From Saprospiraceae bacterium (GTDB lineage: Bacteria > Bacteroidota > Bacteroidia > Chitinophagales > Saprospiraceae), in assembly GCA_027031145.1 (NCBI GenBank), contig JALVEG010000335.1:1-10117 (forward strand): a DNA stretch of 10,117 bases, read 5' to 3'. Below, one piece after another: positions 1-6,429 of this stretch. A program made the position numbers and the translations under genes. The notes beneath the pieces were generated by a model. It worked only from the letters and a program-made list of their open reading frames with translations, was not told the origin of the DNA and did no database searches. Every line of letters starts with the position of its first letter. Positions within the stretch are counted from its first letter, which is position 1.

Positions 1-470
1 ACATATATTTCATATTAGTTACATTTGAAACATCCCACGATCCTATGTCCTGATTAAACGAACTTGCCTCAGCAAACATATATCCCATATAAGTGATATT
101 TGAAACATCCCACGATCCTATGTCCTGATTGAACGAACTCGCAGTAGCAAACATATATCCCATACTAGTTACATTTGAAACATCCCAAGATCCTATGTCC
201 TGATTGAAGGAGTGAGCTTTATAAAACATATATATCATACTAGTTACATTTGAAACATCCCACGATCCTATGTACTGATTAAACGAACTCGCCGCTGCAA
301 ACATATATGATATACTAGTTACATTTGATATATCCCATGATCCTATGTCCTGATTAAACGAACTCGCTCCATTAAACATACGGTACATGTTTGTTACACT
401 TGAAACATCCCATGATCCTATTTCTTGATTAAATGAATGTGCTGCGGCAAACATGCTGCTCATATTAGTT
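1..470 (-). repeat. 75-bp coding tandem repeat of the DUF285 protein
   Basis: Six consecutive units of 75 bp are visible; for example the string CATCCCACGA recurs 75 bases apart at 31 and 106. Each encodes one 25-residue repeat. Variation concentrates in the few codons after the conserved YMF (FATAS, FAEAS, FYKAH, FNGAS). Near-identity at the DNA level suggests recent duplication or gene conversion. Confidence 0.9.
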
Positions 471-871
471 ACACTGGATAAATCCGGATTATCTGATGCC
501 TGACCAGCCAAATTTTCACAGCCTCTAAAAGCATTCGCCATTGAAGTCCATTGTTGTGAACCCCATTGGTCTATGGAAATAATTTTATTTCTATCTCCGG
601 AATAATTGAAATAAATACGAGGAAAAGTACCTGAAATGGATACCTGATAATCTCCTGCCGTGGCATAACTATGTGTTGCATCACCGGTATGTCCTGTAGT
701 AGTATTTCCATCACCCCAGTTCACATCATAATTGTATGTTTCTCCGCTATATGTAGGAATAGTTATGCTTTCATTATCGGATGATGTATGCCAAGTGGTT
801 ATGAAAGGATCTTGTCCTATAGCATACAAAACCATAAAAAGTAAAAATGTTGTGTAGATAAGTTTTTTCAT
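1..871 (-). CDS. BspA/DUF285-type repeat surface protein, N-terminal part (partial)
   Basis: Translating the minus strand from the ATG at 869-871 gives 290 residues that stay open to the window edge, so the C-terminus is missing. Residues 1-20 (MKKLIYTTFLLFMVLYAIGQ) are a Sec signal peptide with no lipobox cysteine. Residues about 40-85 look like a PKD-type beta-sandwich (VNWGDG ... HSYATAGDYQVSISG). From about residue 128 a 25-residue unit recurs six times with consensus SFNQDIGSWDVSNVTSMxYMFAxAS, which is the DUF285/BspA-like pattern. Such proteins are secreted or cell-surface; adhesion or carbohydrate contact is often proposed but cannot be read here. In Bacteroidota a C-terminal sorting domain is common and would lie outside the window. 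The start is chosen because the signal peptide begins exactly there; no Shine-Dalgarno is present, as is usual in the phylum. The family assignment is strong, the biological role unknown. Confidence 0.9.
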   Translation of the reverse strand, partial: MKKLIYTTFLLFMVLYAIGQDPFITTWHTSSDNESITIPTYSGETYNYDVNWGDGNTTTGHTGDATHSYATAGDYQVSISGTFPRIYFNYSGDRNKIISIDQWGSQQWTSMANAFRGCENLAGQASDNPDLSSVTNMSSMFAAAHSFNQEIGSWDVSSVTNMYRMFNGASSFNQDIGSWDISNVTSISYMFAAASSFNQYIGSWDVSNVTSMIYMFYKAHSFNQDIGSWDVSNVTSMGYMFATASSFNQDIGSWDVSNITYMGYMFAEASSFNQDIGSWDVSNVTNMKYM

Positions 872-945
872 TGTAAAAAGTTCTTATTTAAAAAATTTAT
901 TTTGGTTGTTTGTGTTTGTTTTTTGTTTTGCCTCGCTGCCTTCCC

Positions 946-1184
946 TTTTTTTTGCAAAGCTGCCCTCTGACTCCCTAAAGGGAGAACCGCAGCCCGCAAA
1001 TTCCCCTTCTTAAAATATACTACCTCTTTTTCTTTACCCTGCCTTTGCCTGCCCGACGAAACATAGTGTAGTCGGGAGCGTTGCTACTTCCCCCTGTCGT
1101 TTTACGTAACGTAGTGAAGTAAAACTACAAGGGGGAGCGCAGAGCTATTGCGGGATGCCAGAGGGGGTAGCTTTGCAAAAAAAA
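946..1184. repeat. Long imperfect inverted-repeat element with nested hairpins
   Basis: The left arm starts at 946 with TTTTTTTTGCAAAGCT followed by a CCCTCTG block. The reverse complement of 1159-1184 gives the same T8GCAAAGCT followed by ACCCCCTCTG. Two further hairpins lie between the arms. CCCGAC (1052-1057) pairs with GTCGGG (1071-1076). A long stem joins CCCCCTGTCGTTTTAC (1090-1105) to 1119-1135. Its GC-rich blocks contrast with the surroundings. No transposase frame and no clear target duplication is visible; a MITE-like or structural repeat is the most likely explanation. Confidence 0.65.
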
Positions 1185-1221
1185 CCACACCACCTTCCTT
1201 ATTCTCGTACTTTCACCCTGC

Positions 1222-1394
1222 AAACATACAAAAAAAATAAATATCTTTTTTCTGCCAAATTGGCAAATCAAGAGCGAAACTCCGTGAACATAGAGCGAAA
1301 CGCCGCGAAAGTATATTGAAACGCCGTGAAAAGTTTTTGAAAATATTTGAAGATTTGATAAATTGTCAATTTGGCATATGGTTTTTGTATGTTT
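1222..1394. repeat. Second inverted-repeat element with two nested arm pairs
   Basis: AAACATACAAAAA at 1222-1234 is the perfect reverse complement of 1382-1394. Inside it, TGCCAAATTGGCAA at 1253-1266 matches the reverse complement of 1363-1376 at 13 of 14 positions. The core holds about three direct copies of a roughly 21-bp unit, GCGAAACKCCGYGAA. The nested arms suggest a small non-coding mobile or structural element. Confidence 0.6.
1272..1333. repeat. About 21-bp tandem repeat, three degenerate copies
   Basis: Units start at 1272 (GAGCGAAACTCCGTGAACATA), 1293 (GAGCGAAACGCCGCGAAAG) and about 1316 (TTGAAACGCCGTGAAAAG). They sit in the loop of the 1222-1394 inverted repeat. The open frame across them on the minus strand is low-complexity and not considered a gene. 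Confidence 0.6.
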
Positions 1395-1459
1395 TTATTC
1401 CTTATTTTTTTTGTATTTTTTGGAAGGAGCACTGCGCGAAAAATAACTATATTGCAAAT

Positions 1460-1506
1460 GGAATATTGGGATGATGGAATACTGGGATGATGGAATATTG
1501 GAATAG
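1460..1506. repeat. 16-bp tandem repeat, 2.9 copies
   Basis: GGAATATTGGGATGAT (1460-1475), GGAATACTGGGATGAT (1476-1491) and GGAATATTGGAATAG (1492-1506). It is short, probably slippage-prone, and non-coding. Confidence 0.75.
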
Positions 1507-1553
1507 TGAGCAAAGCGAGGCCGGAGACTCATTTATCAAAGGAGGTATTAAAA

Positions 1554-1592
1554 GCCCTGTAAGGGCGATCCCGCTGTACAGCGGGATGGTAG
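1554..1592 (+). repeat. Solitary REP-like unit with double hairpin
   Basis: The first hairpin is GCCCTGTAAGGGC (1554-1566; 5-bp stem, 3-nt loop). It is followed at once by a second palindrome, ATCCCGCTGTACAGCGGGAT (1568-1587), and the GGTAG foot (1588-1592). It belongs to the same family as the units around the transposase about 4 kb away. Here the usual CATTA between hairpin and GGTAG is replaced by the second palindrome. Confidence 0.85.
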
Positions 1593-1670
1593 AAAGATTG
1601 TATCACCGCATGTTTTGGCGGGATTTTGCTCAAATAAAGCAAAAATCATGATAAAACCAGATAAATTTTA
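1588..1670 (+). repeat. Conserved tail following a REP unit (copy 1 of 2)
   Basis: From GGTAGAAAGATTGTAT through a GTTTTGGCGGGATTTT block to about 1668 the sequence matches 6711-6792 with a handful of differences and one gap. Each copy follows a plus-oriented GCCCTGTAAGGGC hairpin and contains a foldback whose inner stem is TTTTGCT ... AGCAAAA. It may be the terminal segment of the repeat element. Confidence 0.75.
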
Positions 1671-1727
1671 CCACCATCCTTCTATAGCGCAAAATATTTT
1701 TATTATTTTATTCAGCTTTGGTCATCA

Positions 1728-4700
1728 TTAAAAATCATACCCCATAGTAAAATAAAATACAGGCTTTTGGATTTTTCTTGTTTCTATTCCCCAGGCATAA
1801 TCAAATTTAAGAAAATATCCCAACAAGGTGGTTCTGATACCAAATCCATATCCTGCAAGCATAGGATCTGCGTAATATCTCAATTTGATCTTAATGGACG
1901 GGGGAACTTCTATTGTTCTGGTATTGGAAGGATTGTCATCTGAAAATGGAGATAATCCTCTCCATGCAGTACCAAGATCAAAAAATCCGGTTATCTGAAA
2001 ATCCCTTAAAAATGATTTCTTTATCCTGTTGCCAAAAAGATACTGAAATACAGGTATCCTTATTTCATTATTGGATAAGATATAGGATGATCCGTTTCTT
2101 GCATTGTATCCAAATCCACGCATATTGGCAACCAGTATCCTGTAAGCATATCTGTCATTGGCAGGCAAAGGAACAAGGTCATCATTATGAGAAAATATCC
2201 AGTTCTCCATACCACCTAAGAAATATAAATTGCTCTCAGCTCCAAAAGATGTCTGTCCGCTTAACCGAAATGCCAGAATGCTTTTTCCCAACACCTTAAA
2301 ATATTGTCTTGAATCAAAACCAATTACCGCAAACATACCTTTTGAAAGATTAAAAGCCGATGGAGTATTTAGTTTTATATTCATTTTATTATATCCCTTG
2401 ATAAACACCTTGCTTCTGTTGCCGATATAAGTATTGACACCTATTTTAGAAGTATTATCAAAAATATATTCCAATTGCAAACTGAATCTCTGTTCATTTA
2501 CATCATTATTATTAAGGGAAATAGTATCTGATGCCAGTATCAAATTCTTATCAAGTCTCAATGCAGATGTCAGGCTGATACTGCTGTAAACATCAAAGGG
2601 ATATTTTGCTCTTGCCTGTCCCATATTAATGATCATTCTGTATTTATCAATAAAATTAATCCTGTTGAACTGGTAACTTGACCTTGTTTTTCTGTAAAAA
2701 GCATACTGCCAGTCGATCTTATGTTTGATATTTTCAAAAACAGAAAAATATTCTTTTTCTCTCAAATCGGATGAAACTCTTATTCCTGTTTCAAGAAAAT
2801 AATCCTCAAACAGATCTTTTACTCTTGTTTTGAGCAATAAACTTGTTGGTTGACCAAAAGGACTATTTTCGTCACCGGTATATGCTTCCATTCCGTCAAA
2901 TAAAGGTTCATTATCTATTTTTGTTATCAGATCGGTAAAAGAAAATCTTAATCTTGATGCTACCGCCCGTGATGAATTAAATTTTTCAAATTTGAATTTA
3001 TGATTTTGCCCAATACCGGAAGTATCACCGTATATCGAATAATCTTCAGGAGAAGTTTTGATATCATCAAATTCCGACTGGAATAAAAGACCGGAATCGA
3101 TTTCAAAGACATCGTAGTTTACAGCATGTTTATTTTGAAGACCTATTTCACTATCCGCTATTTGATCCGTTTCCTTCAAAAATGATATAAGAGGGTTATG
3201 CTTAATATCGGTCTCTGCTTTTTCCAATATCAAATGATAATCACAAAGCACTCTGTAGCTGTATAGAATATAATTATTTTGTGTGCTGAAAGGAAATATA
3301 TTTCCGGGTGCATCAGTGATAAATTCAGCCTTGTGGGTATTGATGTTTTCCGATTTTATATTAACGATTCCGGTTTCATCAGTTGTATAATACAATTGGT
3401 CATTATGCAAAAAACCATTTCTTTCATTTATATCAGGAGTATTTGTGAGTCTTGATATTTTATTGTTTTCCAGATCCAAAAAGAAAAGATCAAATGTTCC
3501 GAAAGGAGGAACTGTATCTAAATATTGTATTTCTGAAGAAGTATCCCTTCTGTTTGAAGAAAATAATATTCCTTTTTGACCATCTTTTGTGACAAGTGTT
3601 GCATCCAGATTGTCCCAAAAGTCATGAGTTAATCTTTTGCTTTGCCTTGTTTTTATTTTATAACTGTAAATATCGGGATAACCATCCGTGTTGCCATTCA
3701 AAATCAGTTCTTCAGTATCCAAAATATCCATACTGTAGATGCGATTATATTCGGGAGCCAGTATTTGTTCAAAATATTCAAAAGTATTGATATTGACGAT
3801 TCTTAAGTATAAATCACCTTTTTTTTCAAAAATCATATATAATTTATCACTGTTTTTATCAAAACGACAAACCGGATAGTTATAATCGGTTTCCTGAAAT
3901 GCATTGATATATCCCAGTTTTAATATTTTTTTCTTTCTGTGCTTTTCGATATCATAGATATACAGGTCAATCTTGCCTGCATTGTTGGTAGCATAGGTGA
4001 GATATTTGTTATTTGGGCTCAATGATAAAGAAGTAAACGGGTATTGGGATTTAAGAGAAAATGGCTGTTCCGGCTTATCTGATCTTTCATTCCGATTAAG
4101 ATATTTTTGATAAATATTTGAATAATATGCTTTCCATTCAGCAAACAATTCGTCCATTGTCCTGTCTGTAACAGGTAAAACGGATGCTTCTATATCCCTT
4201 GAAATTCTTATCAAGTAAAAAATATCAGATATCTTATCTGTTCCATATTTCCGGGAAAGAAAGTAAAAGAATGATTTACCTGCCAATTCCGGAATATTTT
4301 CACTTAATTTTGGAAAAGTTATTTTACTGTTTTTTTTATTCAAAAATATATTCCTCAAGTTTTCATCATCCTCAATAGTCCATTTATCGGTAAGGAAATC
4401 AATGATCCCTTTTGTAAACCATTCGGAAAAATCAGAATAAACAAGTTTTTTATAAATATTTTCAAATGTCAGATCCGAAAACATATTTTTAAGAAATACT
4501 TCTGCCGTCCCTTTCCTGATCTGTTTTAGCAGGTTGTTGTGATCTCCATTGAAATACACTATGACCCTGTTATTATAAAATTTTGTTACACCCGGACCGG
4601 AAAATTTATTCTCATCATCCTTGATTCCAAGATTGCTTTGCCTGAAATCAGATACATTTGAATAAATGATAACCTGGATCTTTTTATTTATTTTAAAATC

Positions 4701-4961
4701 AAGTGTCTTTTCAATGTCATCATAGGAAATCTGAGAGAGCAAAATAGCTGTTTTAGCAATATTTCTTTCTTTTCCGTACCAATATATTATATAATGATCA
4801 TTTTCATACATCCACCAATCATTGAAAACCTCATGATATTGAACACGGTTTTTACCGAATTTTGTATTGATGGTTTGTGCATTTATCGTATTGAAAATAA
4901 AAAAAAGAGCATAGAATACCAATGATAAAGTAAATATAATATTTTTTCTTTTGTATGACAT
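1728..4961 (-). CDS. Outer-membrane protein: degenerate peptidase-MA-like domain, TolB-like propeller, C-terminal barrel
   Basis: This is a 1077-residue protein. A signal peptide covers residues 1-28 (cut near NTINA|QT). Residues about 35-290 resemble the peptidase-MA-like domain of a Bacteroidota family (NRVQYHEVFNDWW ... DHYIIYWYG ... IIYSNVSDFRQSN). That family normally carries HExxH and a WFxEG third ligand. Here the matching stretch is RKGTAEVFLKN (149-159) with no histidine, and WFTKGI (181-186) has Lys184 where Glu is expected, so zinc catalysis is unlikely. Residues about 305-560 are PD40/TolB-like propeller blades (LSPNNKYLTYATNN, GILFSSNRRD). Residues about 655-1077 look like an Omp85-type barrel (MRGFGYNARNGSSY near 947, FFDLGTAW near 993) and end in an aromatic residue (YFTMGYDF). 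It is inferred to lie in the outer membrane with the propeller in the periplasm; the substrate is unknown. The start codon at 4959-4961 fits the signal peptide. A MITE begins only 39 bases upstream and may have displaced or supplied the promoter. Confidence 0.85.
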   Translation of the reverse strand: MSYKRKNIIFTLSLVFYALFFIFNTINAQTINTKFGKNRVQYHEVFNDWWMYENDHYIIYWYGKERNIAKTAILLSQISYDDIEKTLDFKINKKIQVIIYSNVSDFRQSNLGIKDDENKFSGPGVTKFYNNRVIVYFNGDHNNLLKQIRKGTAEVFLKNMFSDLTFENIYKKLVYSDFSEWFTKGIIDFLTDKWTIEDDENLRNIFLNKKNSKITFPKLSENIPELAGKSFFYFLSRKYGTDKISDIFYLIRISRDIEASVLPVTDRTMDELFAEWKAYYSNIYQKYLNRNERSDKPEQPFSLKSQYPFTSLSLSPNNKYLTYATNNAGKIDLYIYDIEKHRKKKILKLGYINAFQETDYNYPVCRFDKNSDKLYMIFEKKGDLYLRIVNINTFEYFEQILAPEYNRIYSMDILDTEELILNGNTDGYPDIYSYKIKTRQSKRLTHDFWDNLDATLVTKDGQKGILFSSNRRDTSSEIQYLDTVPPFGTFDLFFLDLENNKISRLTNTPDINERNGFLHNDQLYYTTDETGIVNIKSENINTHKAEFITDAPGNIFPFSTQNNYILYSYRVLCDYHLILEKAETDIKHNPLISFLKETDQIADSEIGLQNKHAVNYDVFEIDSGLLFQSEFDDIKTSPEDYSIYGDTSGIGQNHKFKFEKFNSSRAVASRLRFSFTDLITKIDNEPLFDGMEAYTGDENSPFGQPTSLLLKTRVKDLFEDYFLETGIRVSSDLREKEYFSVFENIKHKIDWQYAFYRKTRSSYQFNRINFIDKYRMIINMGQARAKYPFDVYSSISLTSALRLDKNLILASDTISLNNNDVNEQRFSLQLEYIFDNTSKIGVNTYIGNRSKVFIKGYNKMNIKLNTPSAFNLSKGMFAVIGFDSRQYFKVLGKSILAFRLSGQTSFGAESNLYFLGGMENWIFSHNDDLVPLPANDRYAYRILVANMRGFGYNARNGSSYILSNNEIRIPVFQYLFGNRIKKSFLRDFQITGFFDLGTAWRGLSPFSDDNPSNTRTIEVPPSIKIKLRYYADPMLAGYGFGIRTTLLGYFLKFDYAWGIETRKIQKPVFYFTMGYDF

Positions 4962-4992
4962 CCTGTAATTTTAATTCTGAAGCAGCGTATAA

Positions 4993-5170
4993 AAATAAAC
5001 GTAACTATTCAGGTAGGGTGCTTTTGAGATGAAAAAATTCAATTTTTTTGCCAGATGAAGCTCATTTTTTGAAGGCATAGTGGAGCTACGTCAAAAAAAA
5101 TAGCTGAAATATGGCTAAAAAAGAGATTTTTTCAATCAAAATGATTCTACCTGAGTAGTTACAAATAAAC
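4993..5170. mobile_element. Fold-back MITE with IS66-like ends and 8-bp target duplication
   Basis: GTAACTATTCAGGTAG (5001-5016) and the reverse complement of 5147-5162 (GTAACTACTCAGGTAG) form 16-bp terminal inverted repeats with one mismatch. The similarity continues inward, with interruptions, almost to the centre, so the whole 162-bp element folds back. It is bracketed exactly by AAATAAAC on both sides (4993-5000 and 5163-5170). Ends beginning GTAA with an 8-bp duplication are typical of the IS66 family; assignment to that family is an inference, since there is no internal gene. It lies directly upstream of the minus-strand outer-membrane protein gene. Confidence 0.8.
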
Positions 5171-5248
5171 AACGTTTTTTCAAATATAAATATTTCTATT
5201 GAATAATTAAAAAGAAATGTCATAAATTGCTAAATTTGACAATAAATA

Positions 5249-5285
5249 AACTCAGAGAGGCGATCTCGCTGCAGCGGGATGGTAG
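5249..5285 (+). repeat. Degenerate REP-like unit with second palindrome
   Basis: A damaged first hairpin (ACTCAGAGAGGC, missing its first stem bases) is followed by the palindrome ATCTCGCTGCAGCGGGAT (5263-5280) and GGTAG (5281-5285). The layout is that of the unit at 1554-1592. Confidence 0.75.
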
Positions 5286-5379
5286 AAAGAAGTAGTAAAA
5301 AATGATAGTAGTATGAAAATAGGAATGCAGGGAGAGGTGGTTTTTTAATTTGTTGTGATTGAATTAAAAATGATTCTTG

Positions 5380-5436
5380 ATTATTTCAGGAGGTATTTGA
5401 AAGAAGTACAATATTAATTTTGAATTTTATGAATAA
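5380..5436 (+). pseudogene. 3' remnant of an earlier RAYT transposase copy
   Basis: TTTTGAATTTTATGAATAA (5418-5436) matches the last codons and stop of the intact transposase (TTTTGAATTTTATGACTAA, 6302-6320), and the identity continues into the downstream repeats. Read in the matching frame it ends NFEFYE-stop against VFEFYD-stop in the intact gene. Similarity fades upstream of about 5400. No start, HUH motif or catalytic tyrosine remains, so this is a scar only; the left limit given is approximate. Confidence 0.55.
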
Positions 5437-5444
5437 AAAATGAT

Positions 5445-5533
5445 TAACCATAATGTCGTCCCGCTGGGACTTATTCATTCTTCGTCAATGAATGCTACCA
5501 TCCTGCTGTACAGCAGGATCGCCCATACAGGGC
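5445..5533 (-). repeat. Inverted pair of REP-like units after the transposase scar
   Basis: Read on the minus strand there are two units. One has hairpin GTCCCAGCGGGAC (5458-5470) followed by GACATTATGGTTA. The other has a GCCCTGTATGGGC hairpin (5521-5533), the palindrome ATCCTGCTGTACAGCAGGAT (5500-5519) and GGTAG (5495-5499). A third hairpin between them pairs ATTCATT (5473-5479) with AATGAAT (5487-5493). The same set, with one substitution in the core, follows the intact transposase at 6331-6404. Confidence 0.85.
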
Positions 5534-5557
5534 TTTTTAAGCAGGTGATTTACAAAA

Positions 5558-5585
5558 AGCCTGATTAAAGACGGCATTAGGGTAG
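5558..5585 (+). repeat. Degraded REP-like unit
   Basis: AAGCCTGATTAAAGACGGCATTAGGGTAG occupies the place of a normal unit; in the duplicate block its counterpart is the intact GCCTCAGAGAGGC hairpin at 6430. The stem is disrupted but the GGTAG foot (5581-5585) is kept. Confidence 0.55.
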
Positions 5586-5611
5586 AAAGAATAGTATAAA
5601 AAACTAAAAGA

Positions 5612-5831
5612 GCCTCAGAGAGGCGGAATTATGGTAGAAGAAGAAGCACAAGAAACAATAAGAGCCTCAGAGAGGCGACATTATGGTAGAATAAATAGCA
5701 TAAGAAACAATTAGAGCCCTGTAAGGGCGACATTATGGTAGAATAAATAGCATAAGAAACAATTAGAGCCCTGTAAGGGCGACATTATGGTAGATACAAA
5801 ATACAAAAAACATTAAAATCCCGTTAGGGAT
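5612..5831 (+). repeat. REP-like hairpin array upstream of the transposase, five units, 52-bp period
   Basis: Hairpins start at 5612 and 5664 (both GCCTCAGAGAGGC), 5716 and 5768 (both GCCCTGTAAGGGC) and 5818 (ATCCCGTTAGGGAT). The first four are each followed after about 8 bases (GACATTAT or GGAATTAT) by GGTAG; the fifth foot is degenerate (GATATGATAAAAT). Linkers are AT-rich and similar to each other. Stem sequences differ between units while pairing is preserved. The array ends 27 bases before the transposase start, so it could be transcribed in the transposase leader. Confidence 0.9.
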
Positions 5832-5858
5832 GATATGATAAAATAAAAAACTAAATCA

Positions 5859-6320
5859 ATGGCAAACACTTATACACAAATAAATATTCATGCAATATTT
5901 TCTGTTAAAGGAAGAGAAAATATTATAACTAATAATTTCAGGGAAGACCTGTTCAAATATATTTCCGGAATATTGAAAAATCAAAAACAATTTTCTTTAG
6001 CTGTAAATGGATATAAAGATCATGTACATATATTTTTTGAATTAAATCCTACATTTGCATTATCTGACATAATTGGAATTGTAAAAGCAAATTCATCGAA
6101 ATGGATAAATAACAATAAATTTGTACCTGGTCATTTTGAATGGCAATCCGGTTACGGTGCTTTTTCTTATTCCAAATCCCAAAGAAATAGCGTAATAAAT
6201 TACATAAAAAATCAGGAAAAACATCATAAGGAAAAAAGTTTTAAAGAAGAATATTTAGGATTATTAAAAAAATTTGATATTCAATTTAAGGATGAATATG
6301 TTTTTGAATTTTATGACTAA
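5859..6320 (+). CDS. RAYT/IS200-like HUH (Y1) transposase
   Basis: This is a 153-residue protein of the Y1_Tnp family (COG1943), a single-tyrosine HUH endonuclease that nicks single-stranded DNA at hairpins. The HUH motif is His55-Val56-His57 (KDHVHIFFEL). The catalytic tyrosine is most likely Tyr115 in NYIKNQEKHH, with Gln119 four residues on, as in IS608 TnpA. Length is normal for the family and the opening MANTYTQI is typical of Bacteroidota members. The frame is intact and no catalytic residue is missing. It has no TnpB partner. It is embedded in palindromic repeats in both orientations, which favours a RAYT (REP-associated) role over a self-mobile IS200, though the two cannot be separated without phylogeny. 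There is no Shine-Dalgarno; the ATG is set by the conserved N-terminus. Confidence 0.88.
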   Translation: MANTYTQINIHAIFSVKGRENIITNNFREDLFKYISGILKNQKQFSLAVNGYKDHVHIFFELNPTFALSDIIGIVKANSSKWINNNKFVPGHFEWQSGYGAFSYSKSQRNSVINYIKNQEKHHKEKSFKEEYLGLLKKFDIQFKDEYVFEFYD

Positions 6321-6330
6321 AAAATGATTA

Positions 6331-6404
6331 ACCATAATGTCGTCCCGCTGGGACTTATTCATTCTTCGTCAATGAATGCTACCATAATTTCGCCCTTACA
6401 GGGC
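6331..6404 (-). repeat. Inverted pair of REP-like units directly after the transposase
   Basis: Read on the minus strand: hairpin GCCCTGTAAGGGC (6392-6404), GAAATTAT and GGTAG (6379-6383). Then an ATTCATT/AATGAAT hairpin (6357-6363 with 6371-6377), and hairpin GTCCCAGCGGGAC (6342-6354) with GACATTATGGTTA. The pair begins 10 bases after the transposase stop and points toward it, opposite to the units beyond. It could also end the transposase transcript. Confidence 0.88.
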
Positions 6405-6429
6405 TCTTTTAGCAGATGATTTACAATAA

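Larger units (their letters stand above)
872..1727. other. 856-bp intergenic region without a supported gene, rich in palindromes
   Basis: No convincing coding sequence is present on either strand. From left to right it holds the leader of the DUF285 gene, a long inverted-repeat element (946-1184), a second inverted-repeat element (1222-1394), a 16-bp tandem repeat (1460-1506), and a solitary REP-like double hairpin with a conserved tail (1554-1670). The last roughly 50 bases before the end of the next minus-strand gene are featureless AT-rich sequence with no clear terminator. Confidence 0.7.
4962..5858. other. Divergent intergenic region holding a MITE, a transposase scar and REP-like units
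   Basis: There is no intact gene here. From left to right: a short leader of the minus-strand gene, a fold-back MITE with target duplication (4993-5170), a degenerate REP unit (5249-5285), and 130 bases without recognisable content except a possible transposase remnant near their end. Then come an inverted pair of hairpin units (5445-5533), a degraded unit (5558-5585) and a 52-bp-period array (5612-5831) reaching to 27 bases before the transposase start. Confidence 0.75.

Noticed and set aside
1268..1513. Open frame of 81 codons on the minus strand
   Set aside because: It translates the 21-bp and 16-bp tandem repeats into low-complexity peptide (repeated FRS and IPSS-type strings), with no domain and no initiation context.
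1913..2430. Plus-strand open frames opposite the large minus-strand gene
   Set aside because: They lie wholly antisense to a well-supported 1077-residue coding sequence and have no recognisable features; the same holds for those at 3596-3790 and 4184-4378, and for the minus-strand frames at 7377-7619 and 8475-8657 opposite the second large gene.
5286..5417. Possible 5' part of the lost transposase copy
   Set aside because: No start codon context, HUH motif or tyrosine motif can be aligned; only the last few codons are convincing.
5859..6320. Complete IS200/IS605 element with its own ends
   Set aside because: No TnpB, no clear left and right ends specific to one copy, and the flanking hairpins occur in many copies and both directions, which fits a REP-associated transposase better.
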